A program made the position numbers and the translations under genes. The notes below the pieces were generated by a model, which worked only from the letters and a program-made list of their open reading frames with translations, was not told where the DNA came from and did no database searches. A stretch of DNA of 19,933 nt from an uncultured Eubacteriales bacterium (GTDB lineage: Bacteria; Bacillota; Clostridia; Oscillospirales; Acutalibacteraceae), in contig CAQJOC010000007.1 in the NCBI GenBank assembly GCA_948815685.1, positions 1 to 19,933 on the forward strand, given 5' to 3'. This document shows, in pieces, positions 7,895-15,367 of the stretch; the stretch's first letter is position 1; each line of letters starts with the position of its first letter.

Positions 7895-8464
7895 TTGAAA
7901 TTGGATGAAGACATAATGGAAGAAAATTTGGAAGATGATACAGAAGAATTTAATTTCGAAGAAGATATCGATAGAGAAGATGGCACAGAAGAAAACATCG
8001 ATGAGAAAAATTCTAGGTTAGAAGAAATAAATAGATTGGAACAAGAAGTACGAGAATACAAAGAGCGTCTGATGAGAACAGCAGCTGAGTATGATAATTT
8101 CAGAAAAAGAACCGAAAAAGAAAAGCTGCAAATGTATTCAAATGCAATGTCGAAAGCAATTTTAAGCATTTTACCTGCGGTAGATAGTTTGGAGATGGCG
8201 GAAAAATCAGCTGAAGGGGGGAATGAATCTTATAAAAAAGGGCTTTCAATGGTTAAGGCTCAGTTTAATGAGGCACTCAAGAAACTTGGAGTAGAATCTT
8301 TTGGTGAAGTGGGAGATGATTTTAATCCTGATTTGCACAATGCAGTTTCCCACATTGATGATGAAAAAAATGAAAAAGAAAATGTAGTTTCGGAAGTCTT
8401 TCAAAAAGGCTATAAACTTCAAGACAAAGTTATTCGTCATGCAATGGTTCAAGTTGTAAATTGA
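7895..8464 (+). CDS. grpE: Nucleotide exchange factor GrpE
   Basis: Releases ADP from DnaK and acts as its co-chaperone. The 189-residue protein begins with a highly acidic tail (Glu/Asp-rich, residues 1-45). A long coiled coil follows (EINRLEQEVREYKERLMRTA), then AAEYDNFRKRTEKEK, the conserved start of the dimer helices. It ends with the beta-domain signature FGEVGDDFNPDLHNAVSHID and VFQKGYKLQDKVIRHAMVQV. TTG at 7895 is chosen because GGAGGGAG lies about 8 bases upstream; an ATG nine codons downstream lacks such a site. The ~200-base gap from hrcA may hold a secondary promoter. Confidence 0.95.
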   Translation: MKLDEDIMEENLEDDTEEFNFEEDIDREDGTEENIDEKNSRLEEINRLEQEVREYKERLMRTAAEYDNFRKRTEKEKLQMYSNAMSKAILSILPAVDSLEMAEKSAEGGNESYKKGLSMVKAQFNEALKKLGVESFGEVGDDFNPDLHNAVSHIDDEKNEKENVVSEVFQKGYKLQDKVIRHAMVQVVN

Positions 8465-8542
8465 GAAAATTCGTCGATAAAACTAATTTAATAAAAAAAT
8501 TTAAAATTAATTTATATATTCTAAATTTAGGAGGAAAAAATA

Positions 8543-10381
8543 ATGTCTAAAATAATAGGTATAGATTTAGGTACAACAAATTCATGTGTATCGGTAATCG
8601 AGGGAGGAGAACCGGTAGTAATCACCAATGCTGAAGGAACCAGAACAACCCCGTCTGTTGTTGCATTTTCAAAAACAGGAGAAAGGATGGTAGGTCAGGT
8701 TGCAAAACGTCAAGCGGTAACAAATCCGGACAAAACCGTAATTTCCATAAAAAGGGAAATGGGTACCGATTACAAGGTAAAGATAGATGACAAATCTTAT
8801 TCACCTCAAGAAATTTCAGCAATGATTCTTCAAAAATTAAAAGCAGACGCCGAGGCATATTTAGGTGAAACCGTTAGAGAAGCAGTTATAACTGTGCCGG
8901 CTTATTTTACAGATGCACAGAGACAGGCGACCAAAGACGCTGGTAAAATTGCCGGACTTGATGTAAAAAGAATTATAAATGAGCCGACAGCTGCAGCGTT
9001 ATCTTATGGTGTTGACAAAGAAAATGACCAAAAAGTTATGGTTTATGACTTAGGTGGCGGAACTTTTGATGTTTCTATTATTGAAATGGGCGACGGAGTC
9101 CAAGAAGTTTTAGCAACCGCCGGAAACAATCGTTTGGGAGGAGACGACTTTGACCAAAGAATCATGGACTGGATGATAAGTTCATTTAAGGCAGAGTCGG
9201 GCATAGACCTCAAGAATGATAAAATGGCAATGCAACGGCTTAAAGAGGCTGCCGAAAAAGCAAAAATCGAGCTTTCGGGAGTTACCTCAACAGCAATCAA
9301 TCTTCCGTTTATTACTGCTGATTCCACTGGTCCGAAGCACCTTGATTTAAACTTAACACGCGCGAAATTCAATGAATTAACGGCTGATTTGGTTGAAAAG
9401 ACAATGGCCCCTGTGCGTCAGGCACTTTCAGATTCGGGTCTGTCCATTTCTCAAATTGACAAAGTTTTAATGGTTGGTGGTTCTTCCAGAATCCCGGCAG
9501 TACAAGAAGCTGTAAAGAATTTCATAGGGAAAGACCCTTTTAAAGGAATAAATCCGGATGAATGTGTTGCAATCGGTGCAGCGATTCAAGGCGGAGTTCT
9601 TGGCGGAGATGTTCAGGGGTTACTCTTGTTGGATGTAACACCTCTGTCTTTGGGAATTGAGACAATGGGCGGCGTGATGACTAAAGTAATAGAAAGAAAT
9701 ACAACTATTCCCACAAAGAAAAGTCAGGTATTTTCTACTGCAGCTGATGGTCAGACTCAAGTTGAAGTAAATGTTCTTCAAGGGGAACGTGAATTTGCCA
9801 GAGATAATAAACAATTGGGACTTTTCAAACTTGACGGAATTGCTCCGGCACCTCGTGGAGTACCTCAAATTGAAGTTACTTTTGATATTGATGCAAACGG
9901 CATAGTAAATGTAAGTGCGAAGGACAGAGGAACAGGAAAAGAACAACATATTACAATTACTTCAAGTACGAATATGTCTAAAGAAGATATCGATAAAGCT
10001 ATCAAGAATGCGGAAGAATACGCAGCTGAGGACAAAAAACGTCGTGAAGAGATTGATGCTAAAAATGACGCGGAAAATTTGTGTTATTCCGTAGAAAAGC
10101 TTATCAAAGATTCCGGAGATAAAATTGACGAATCTGACAAAGATAATCTGAATAAAAAAGTTACGGAGTTAAGACAAACCATTTCTAAAGATAATATCCA
10201 AGAGATAAAAGACGGAAAAGAAGATTTGCAAAAATTAATGTTCGAAGTTTCGACTAAGCTTTACCAAAAATCAGCGGAACAGCAGACAAGCGGAGATTCA
10301 ACCGAAGGAACCGGTGAAACCAAAGACAATGGTGAAAAAGTTTATGAAGCCGACTACAAAGACGTTGACAACAATAAATAA
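8543..10381 (+). CDS. dnaK: Chaperone DnaK (Hsp70)
   Basis: ATP-driven foldase and holdase working with DnaJ and GrpE in the cytoplasm. The 612-residue length is that of Gram-positive DnaK, shorter than proteobacterial ones. ATPase-domain motifs: GIDLGTTNSCVSV (5-17), NEPTAAALSYG, VYDLGGGTFDVSI and KVLMVGGSSRIPAVQE. The interdomain linker and substrate domain start at LLLLDVTPLSLGIETMGGVM. The helical lid is followed by a polar tail (SGDSTEGTGETKDNGE) and a D/V-rich end. AGGAGG precedes the ATG. Sits 78 bases after grpE in the heat-shock operon. Confidence 0.99.
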   Translation: MSKIIGIDLGTTNSCVSVIEGGEPVVITNAEGTRTTPSVVAFSKTGERMVGQVAKRQAVTNPDKTVISIKREMGTDYKVKIDDKSYSPQEISAMILQKLKADAEAYLGETVREAVITVPAYFTDAQRQATKDAGKIAGLDVKRIINEPTAAALSYGVDKENDQKVMVYDLGGGTFDVSIIEMGDGVQEVLATAGNNRLGGDDFDQRIMDWMISSFKAESGIDLKNDKMAMQRLKEAAEKAKIELSGVTSTAINLPFITADSTGPKHLDLNLTRAKFNELTADLVEKTMAPVRQALSDSGLSISQIDKVLMVGGSSRIPAVQEAVKNFIGKDPFKGINPDECVAIGAAIQGGVLGGDVQGLLLLDVTPLSLGIETMGGVMTKVIERNTTIPTKKSQVFSTAADGQTQVEVNVLQGEREFARDNKQLGLFKLDGIAPAPRGVPQIEVTFDIDANGIVNVSAKDRGTGKEQHITITSSTNMSKEDIDKAIKNAEEYAAEDKKRREEIDAKNDAENLCYSVEKLIKDSGDKIDESDKDNLNKKVTELRQTISKDNIQEIKDGKEDLQKLMFEVSTKLYQKSAEQQTSGDSTEGTGETKDNGEKVYEADYKDVDNNK

Positions 10382-10461
10382 TTTTGATATCTTATTGAAA
10401 AAGATTTATGTGTTTTGCAACTGAGAAGCTTTTCACTTTGACGGCGTGTGATTAAAAAAAG

Positions 10462-10502
10462 AAATCCCTCTGCCTATGGTGGCTGTTGTGAGGGATTTTT
10501 GC
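10462..10502 (+). terminator. Terminator-like hairpin between dnaK and dnaJ
   Basis: AAATCCCTC (10462-10470) pairs perfectly with GAGGGATTT (10490-10498), followed by further Ts. The 19-base loop contains TGCC/GGCT that may extend the structure. It would stop or reduce transcription into dnaJ, giving less DnaJ than DnaK. Confidence 0.7.
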
Positions 10503-10554
10503 TTATTTATTATTTGTTTTTGATTGGTATGTTTTAATAAGGAGTTGAATGTGA

Positions 10555-11724
10555 TTGGCAGAGAAAAGAGATTTTTATGAAGTTCTTGGTGTTGGTAGAA
10601 ATGCGTCTGATGATGAAATTAAGAAGTCTTACAGAAAACTTGCAAAAAAATATCATCCGGATTTAAATCCCGGAAATAAAGACACCGAGGCAAAATTCAA
10701 AGAGGTAAATGAAGCTTATGAAGTTTTGTCTGACAAAAGCAAAAAAGCTAATTATGATAAATTTGGTCATGCGGGAGTTGACCCAAGCTATTCAAGCGGA
10801 AGAGGAGGAAGCTACAGTTATTCCGGTTCAAACCCATTTGGACAAGATTTCGATTTAGGAGATATATTCAACAGTTTTTTTGGTGGATTCGAAGGTTTCG
10901 GAGGTCGTGCATCCGGAAGGTATTCTCAAAATTCGCCAAAAAGGGGCTCTGACACTGAAACCGTTATAAATATATCTTTTGAAGAAGCAGCAAAAGGGTG
11001 TACTAAAGAAATTACGTATCAAAGGACAGACGTTTGCAGCGAATGTAAGGGAACGGGAGCAAAAAGCGGAACTTCTCCGAAAACTTGTCCGACATGTGGT
11101 GGAGCAGGACAAGTAACTGTAAGCCAAAAGACACCATTTGGAATAATGCAAACCACCAGAACATGCGACAGGTGCAAGGGTACGGGTAAAGTAATAACAG
11201 ATCCTTGTCGTGTTTGCCGAGGTCAAGGAAGAATTAGATCCAGTAAGACGGTAGAAATAAATATTCCCGCCGGAGTGGATAATGAGCAAGTTTTAAATGT
11301 TAAAGGGCATGGGAACGCTGGTACAAATGGTGGAAGTTTCGGAGACCTTCATGTGTATGTTAATGTTAATCATCATCCGATTTTTAAAAGAAAAGGAAAT
11401 GATATAATTTGTGAGATACCACTTACTTTTACGCAAGCTGCATTAGGTGCGGATGTCATCGTTCCAACGCTTGACGGTAGAGTTGAATATCACGTACACG
11501 AAGGAACACAGCCGGGCGATGTGTTTCGTCTTAAAGGCAAAGGTATACCCTATATTCATGGGCGTGGCAGAGGAGACCAGTTTGTAAAGGTTAATGTTGA
11601 GATTCCACGAGGCTTGTCATATGAACAAAAAGAAGCCTTGCAAAAATTTGATGCCATTACCGGAGAAAAAAATTATCAAAAACGAAAAGGATTTTTCGAT
11701 AAAATAAGAGAACTTTTTGAATAA
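10555..11724 (+). CDS. dnaJ: Co-chaperone DnaJ (Hsp40)
   Basis: Type I J-protein that delivers clients to DnaK and stimulates its ATPase. The 389-residue protein has the J domain (about 4-70, HPD at 34-36), a Gly/Phe-rich region (about 73-125) and four CxxCxGxG zinc-finger repeats with cysteines at 161/164, 178/181, 204/207 and 218/221. The C-terminal substrate domains follow, including VNVNHHPIFKRKGNDIICEI and LGADVIVPTLDGRVEYHV. TTG at 10555 is used: AAGGAG lies about 10 bases upstream and the product begins MAEKRDFYEVLGVG as in other DnaJ proteins. The GTG at 10551 is out of frame. Separated from dnaK by a terminator-like hairpin. Confidence 0.98.
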   Translation: MAEKRDFYEVLGVGRNASDDEIKKSYRKLAKKYHPDLNPGNKDTEAKFKEVNEAYEVLSDKSKKANYDKFGHAGVDPSYSSGRGGSYSYSGSNPFGQDFDLGDIFNSFFGGFEGFGGRASGRYSQNSPKRGSDTETVINISFEEAAKGCTKEITYQRTDVCSECKGTGAKSGTSPKTCPTCGGAGQVTVSQKTPFGIMQTTRTCDRCKGTGKVITDPCRVCRGQGRIRSSKTVEINIPAGVDNEQVLNVKGHGNAGTNGGSFGDLHVYVNVNHHPIFKRKGNDIICEIPLTFTQAALGADVIVPTLDGRVEYHVHEGTQPGDVFRLKGKGIPYIHGRGRGDQFVKVNVEIPRGLSYEQKEALQKFDAITGEKNYQKRKGFFDKIRELFE

Positions 11725-11807
11725 ACTAGGTAAAAATCTGAAAGTTTTCATCTAAAGATGGATATATACAATTCTAATTTTATCTTATTTATTCTTTATT
11801 ATTTTTA

Positions 11808-11950
11808 GGGTCTGTTCACACAAAATTTTTTAAAATAAAATTTTATCTTAACTTCAAAAAATATAATGGGTGATTTTTGCAGAAAAGTACTCTTTATGCT
11901 CCCAAAAAACGGAGTAATTTTACTGTGAAGTTTTTCGTGTGAACAGGCCC
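11808..11950. mobile_element. MITE-like element (143 bp) with IS5-type ends
   Basis: Left end GGGTCTGTTCACACAAAA; right end, on the other strand, GGGCCTGTTCACACGAAAA. TA lies on both sides (11806-11807 and 11951-11952). The ends match those of the IS5-family remnant at 3230-3756, and subterminal ACTTCA / TGAAGT extends the symmetry. There is no coding capacity. A transposase from a related IS could have moved it. Confidence 0.7.
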
Positions 11951-11961
11951 TAGTTCTCTTA

Positions 11962-12161
11962 GGTCTTGTCTGAAAAATAAAAACAAACCATATATTTTGG
12001 CGAATTCATAGATAAACCGAATAAAATAAATGCAGAGACCAAAGAGTTAAGTTTTTTAAAATTCATCAAAAACATCTTAAACTATTAAATTTTTTATAAT
12101 AGACTATACAATATAGATATATTTTTCCACTTTAGCGATTTTTTATTTTTCAGAAAAAGCC
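11962..12161. mobile_element. Second MITE-like element (200 bp), different ends
   Basis: Left end GGTCTTGTCTGAAAAATAAA and, on the other strand at the right end, GGCTTTTTCTGAAAAATAAA: 22-bp inverted repeats differing at 3 positions. TA flanks both sides (11960-11961 and 12162-12163). The interior is AT-rich and non-coding. The ends resemble the IS5/IS427 style in general but differ from the neighbouring element, so a second parent IS is implied. Only 11 bases separate the two elements. Confidence 0.6.
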
Positions 12162-12163
12162 TA

Positions 12164-12328
12164 GACAAATAAATTAAAAACAAACAAATTTAACATTAAT
12201 CAACATAAAAATAAGTTTATATTTTAAAAAAATTTTCTTTATTATCAATAATAAAATATTTAAGTATTTATAAAAAGTATAATTATGTTTAAATTAAAAA
12301 AATAGCGAAAATGAGAGAAGGGATAGCT
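12164..12328. other. AT-rich non-coding stretch before the broken surface-protein gene
   Basis: Together with the two MITE-like elements this makes a ~600-base gap after dnaJ with no gene. It contains a TATAAT at 12278-12283 with no good -35 partner, and an AAGGGA ribosome binding site just before the ATG at 12329. Nothing else stands out. Confidence 0.4.
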
Positions 12329-13681
12329 ATGAAAAAAGAGATAAGAAAGTTAATTTCCTTTGGAACCCGGCCAAATTCGGCGAAATATATTTTTGATTGA
12401 TATGGTAATCAAAGGGAAGTAGCAGCAGGACCAATAACCTGGTTGATTGCGGGTTGGGATGAGGCCGAAAATTCAAAAAAACCAGGTTTAGTGTTGTATG
12501 CCGAAAAGCCAATGTTTTCTGTGAATAGATTAATTTATTCGGGAGATAGTCATGAGCCTACAGAAGATGGCACTGACAGCCGGTTTCAGATTGACCATAA
12601 CAATAAGAAATATATTCCAGATGAAGATTCCAGCAATCCAAGTGCCAATGAAGTAGATGTTTACTCAAATCATTGGGGTGCCAGCAAATTAAGAGCTCAG
12701 TTAAAGATTTTACTTGAGACTCCTGGATGGTTCACAGATAGCGAAAGATCCCATATGTTACCGTCGAGTGTATAAACTACGGAATATAACTACCCCTATC
12801 AAAGTTACATAACAGTGGACACGCTGTATGCACTGGGAAGCAGGTATGATGATCCAGATGATCCAACAGTAGCAGCGGGGGAAACAAAAAACTTGATAAT
12901 TGACCCGACATATTGTGAAGGCTCTTCATGGTTGAGATCGCCTACAAGGGGAGGAGCTGATGGCAGTGTGGTTAAAGTTTTCCAAAAAGGTCATGTCGTT
13001 AATGCTGATGTAGATGCAAATAACGTGGCGGCGGAGCCAACCTTTAAATTGGATCTTGACTCTATAATCTTTGCATCTGCGGCCACTGCAGACTCTGGTG
13101 AACAATTCTCACAAATTGCCAGTGATGTCCCAATGTACCTGCGCCTGGACGGTAGCACAGAGCTTGCTGGTGCAGCTGTCGCGGCGAATGGCACACAGCT
13201 AACTTACACCGCTCCGGCCGGCAGCCGTTTAATGGTTATTGCCACAACCGAAGATGGCGCTACGTACCAGTTCTCGCATAATGTAGATACCGGAGTAACC
13301 GATGAAACCTTGGATTTAGTTGAAGTTGCAGGCGAGCTTGAAGGCAAGACAGTCACAGCCAAAGCCTGGATCGAAAAGGACGCAGACGGGCAACTGACCT
13401 ACGCAACCAACCCGACCAATATTTCTGCGACAATGGTTAGAGTCGAAGAACCAGAAATTCCGGAAACACCCGATGAGCTTGAAAAATTTCCGGAAATTCA
13501 AGGACCAACAAGTGACTTTGAAGAAATTTCAAATACGTCAACGGAAGAAAAATCTACCGACACATTAAAAACCGGCGATAAAACATCATATTTTGCAATT
13601 TCTGCACTATGTTTAACGACAGGTTCAGCACTTAGCGTGGTTTTCGGTTTAAGAGCAATCAGAAAAAAGTTTAGAGAATAA
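12329..13681 (+). pseudogene. Broken surface protein (DUF6273-like) with TGD-type C-terminal anchor region
   Basis: One reading frame of about 450 codons is interrupted by TGA at 12398-12400 and TAA at 12773-12775, leaving pieces of 23, ~124 and ~300 residues in phase. The central part (WGASKLRAQLKILLETPGWF, SERSHMLPSSV, then GSSWLRSPTRGGADGSVVKV and AAEPTFKLDLDSIIFASAA) resembles the DUF6273-type domain of Firmicutes cell-surface proteins. An Ig-like segment follows, then an acidic Pro/Glu/Ser-rich spacer. The C-terminus is LKTGDKTS, a hydrophobic helix and RAIRKKFRE, like a sortase sorting signal that has lost the LPxTG form. The first piece lacks a signal peptide. About 12900-13440 is visibly richer in G and C than its flanks, suggesting acquired or mosaic sequence. 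An ATG with AAGGGA at 12329 is the start used. Confidence 0.65.
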
Positions 13682-13688
13682 TTAACCT

Positions 13689-13721
13689 AAAAGTCCTTAT
13701 CATATGAATAAGGACTTTTTT
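13689..13721 (+). terminator. Strong rho-independent terminator
   Basis: AAGTCCTTAT (13691-13700) pairs perfectly with ATAAGGACTT (13708-13717) around a 7-base loop, with A-rich bases before and a T-run after. It ends transcription of the broken surface-protein gene and could act in both directions. Confidence 0.9.
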
Positions 13722-13866
13722 ATATATTTTTGTTGACATATTTCGAATGGAAAAACTCAAATAAAATATGAAAAACTTAAATTTGTTCCCTTTTTATAAT
13801 TCCCTACTGTTATAGTCACCACAGTTTAAAAGAAATATATACATTATAAAATATATAGGTCGAGTG

Positions 13867-13950
13867 AAGCATCGGTTACACATAGTAATACTATTTATTT
13901 TATTCCTTTTTAACTGCGACTATTATAAATGTCTCATTTGGAGGATGCTT
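13867..13950 (+). promoter_or_regulatory. Possible structured leader sequestering a ribosome binding site
   Basis: AAGCATC (13867-13873) is the exact complement of GATGCTT (13944-13950), which runs from the GGAGG ribosome binding site to the ATG at 13952. In between lies a perfect small hairpin, ATAGTA-A-TACTAT (about 13882-13894). If formed, the long-range stem would hide the start site. A TATAAT at about 13796-13801 lies upstream. Confidence 0.3.
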
Positions 13951-13951
13951 T

Positions 13952-14413
13952 ATGTATATAATCAGACCATCATATCGATATTTTATAATACAAAGTTTTT
14001 TTGATGCATGCCTCTTTATAATTATTTGTTCAATAAATGCAGTTTTTTTTAAAAAATATCTCATATATTATTTTTATTTTACTGTTTTTATTTTATTAAT
14101 TTACTTTTTTATTTGTATTTTTTATAAATCGTTAAAATTTAGAAATACAGTTTATAAAATAAAAGATTCTTCAATTAAAATTAAATATGGGGTTTTATTC
14201 CAGCATGAAACCTATATTCCTTATACTTCAATAAGATATGTTGAAACAAAATGCGGTATTATACAAAAGATTACAGCGACTAAAACTATAATTTTATATA
14301 CAGTCAGCGGAAGTACATCAATAAAAAATATCATCTCTCCTGCTACAGATATGATAGAGAATATCATAAAAGATAAGAAACGGAAAATCAGAGACAACTT
14401 AAGCGACAGATAA
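13952..14413 (+). CDS. Small membrane protein with bacterial PH (YdbS-like) domain
   Basis: The 153-residue protein starts with two hydrophobic segments (about 10-32 and 36-60). The remainder fits the bPH_2/YdbS fold: YKIKDSSIKIKYGVLFQHET, YIPYTSIRYVETKCGIIQKI, then TIILYTVSGSTSIKNI. The cytoplasmic C-terminus is very basic. Such proteins sit in the membrane; their biochemical role is mostly unknown, though YdbS/YdbT-like proteins act as immunity or accessory factors in some leaderless bacteriocin clusters. Good GGAGG site before the ATG. A gap of 226 AT-rich bases separates it from the double-repeat peptide gene, same strand. Lysine-, isoleucine- and tyrosine-rich, with AT-rich codon use. 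Whether the two genes are functionally linked is inference. Confidence 0.65.
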   Translation: MYIIRPSYRYFIIQSFFDACLFIIICSINAVFFKKYLIYYFYFTVFILLIYFFICIFYKSLKFRNTVYKIKDSSIKIKYGVLFQHETYIPYTSIRYVETKCGIIQKITATKTIILYTVSGSTSIKNIISPATDMIENIIKDKKRKIRDNLSDR

Positions 14414-14639
14414 ATATTACGTCATTTTTGCTTAATTTATAAAAACAGAGATAATAAAAAAGAAATTATTTGATTATATTATAAATCTATATATTAATAT
14501 AATTTACTAAAATAAACAAATTAATATGGATTTTTTATACAATATATGATACAATAGAAAATATATTCCGTTTTTAAATAGTTTAAAATAAATCAATATA
14601 TTTCTTAAAAAGTTAAATTTCATAAAAGGAGATGTTATT

Positions 14640-15038
14640 ATGAGTAGTGGCAAACGTTTCGATGAAATAGATGAAAATGCTTTAGGAGAAGTCAGTGGTG
14701 CGGGAGCTGATGAACAGATGAATAAACCGATGCCGCTGTATGGTTTGGACAATCCGATTATGGCTAAATATGGAGTCCCTGAGGAGAAAGATGAAAAAAA
14801 TTGTGATAAGTTTAAAAAAGTAGATGAAAATGTTTTGGATAAAATTAGTGCCGGCACAGGATATGGTCACTCTTTTGACAGTGATACAAATAAGCAAATT
14901 ATGCTAAAATATGGCTCACCTAACCCTATTAAGCCAAGTGAGGTGCTTAAACCTACACCGCCTACGGATAAAGATGGTGAAAACAAGGACAAAGGCGATA
15001 CGGAAATTGGCAAAAAACAGGATAAAAATCAAACATAA
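14640..15038 (+). CDS. Double-repeat, leader-like small protein (candidate RiPP/bacteriocin-type precursor)
   Basis: I do not recognise a named family. The 132-residue protein has no signal peptide, no membrane segment and a single Cys. Two diverged units are visible. Unit 1 (about 6-48) is FDEIDENALGEVSGAG ... NPIMAKYGVP. Unit 2 (about 58-98) is FKKVDENVLDKISAGTG ... KQIMLKYGSP. The shared frame is F..(I/V)DEN.L..(I/V)S(G/A) then IM.KYG.P. The first half of each unit resembles the double-glycine leaders of peptides processed by C39-type transporters; the second half would be the core. A Lys/Asp/Pro-rich hydrophilic tail follows (KDGENKDKGDTEIGKKQDK). AAAGGAG lies 8-9 bases before the ATG. 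No transporter or modifying enzyme is in the window. It could instead be a small secreted or regulatory protein with duplicated motifs. Confidence 0.6.
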   Translation: MSSGKRFDEIDENALGEVSGAGADEQMNKPMPLYGLDNPIMAKYGVPEEKDEKNCDKFKKVDENVLDKISAGTGYGHSFDSDTNKQIMLKYGSPNPIKPSEVLKPTPPTDKDGENKDKGDTEIGKKQDKNQT

Positions 15039-15310
15039 TGTTGGGCCTTTAATTTTTTAATGATATATTCAGTAGCATGAAAAACCGAGTAAATACCTTT
15101 TAAAGTAAGAATATATAAAAACCGATTCTGAGTTGTATTTATACAATTTAAGGGCGGTTTCAAATAAAAAATTAAAATTCTTAGCTTTATTTTTTCTGAA
15201 GAATTTAGTAATTCTTTAATTTTCTTAAAGAGCAAACAAAGGAATAAAATAAAAAAAATTAAAAATCTTTTATTTGTATAATTAAGAGATAAAAAAGACA
15301 GTAATATGTT
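15039..15310. other. AT-rich non-coding stretch between convergent units
   Basis: Lies between the double-repeat protein gene and the terminator at 15311-15358. It holds a small perfect hairpin (TTGTAT-TT-ATACAA, within 15130-15150) bracketed by AAACCG and CGGTTT, which may form a longer imperfect stem. I see no gene, tRNA or clear attachment site here, although one junction of the phage-derived DNA must lie near this stretch. Confidence 0.4.
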
Positions 15311-15358
15311 AAAAATCCGCCTGGGTAACATTAAAGTTATAGCCAGGCGGATTTTTTT
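15311..15358. terminator. Strong bidirectional terminator at the end of the phage-head operon
   Basis: AAAAATCCGCCTGG (15311-15324) pairs with CCAGGCGGATTTTT (15343-15356), and the inner GTAAC/GTTAT can extend it partly. A-run before and T-run after make it work on both strands. It separates the + strand peptide gene from the - strand phage genes, whose last stop codon is only 10 bases away. Confidence 0.9.
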
Positions 15359-15367
15359 CGAAACAAT

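Noticed and set aside
10855..11289. Minus-strand frame opposite dnaJ rich in Cys and Ser
   Set aside because: It is the reverse reading of the DnaJ zinc-finger repeats, with no ribosome binding site.
12398..12400. In-frame TGA in the surface-protein remnant as recoded Trp or selenocysteine
   Set aside because: TAA also interrupts the same frame 375 bases later, Trp is encoded by TGG throughout the window, and no recoding hairpin is apparent. Pseudogenisation is simpler.
15039..15310. Phage attachment site or tRNA at the left junction of the phage genes
   Set aside because: No tRNA-like cloverleaf is seen and the other junction lies outside the window, so no duplicated core can be recognised.
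15029..15331. Minus-strand open frame of 100 codons (hydrophobic N-terminus)
   Set aside because: It begins inside the terminator stem, has no ribosome binding site, is very AT-rich and overlaps the end of the peptide gene. Most likely a chance frame.
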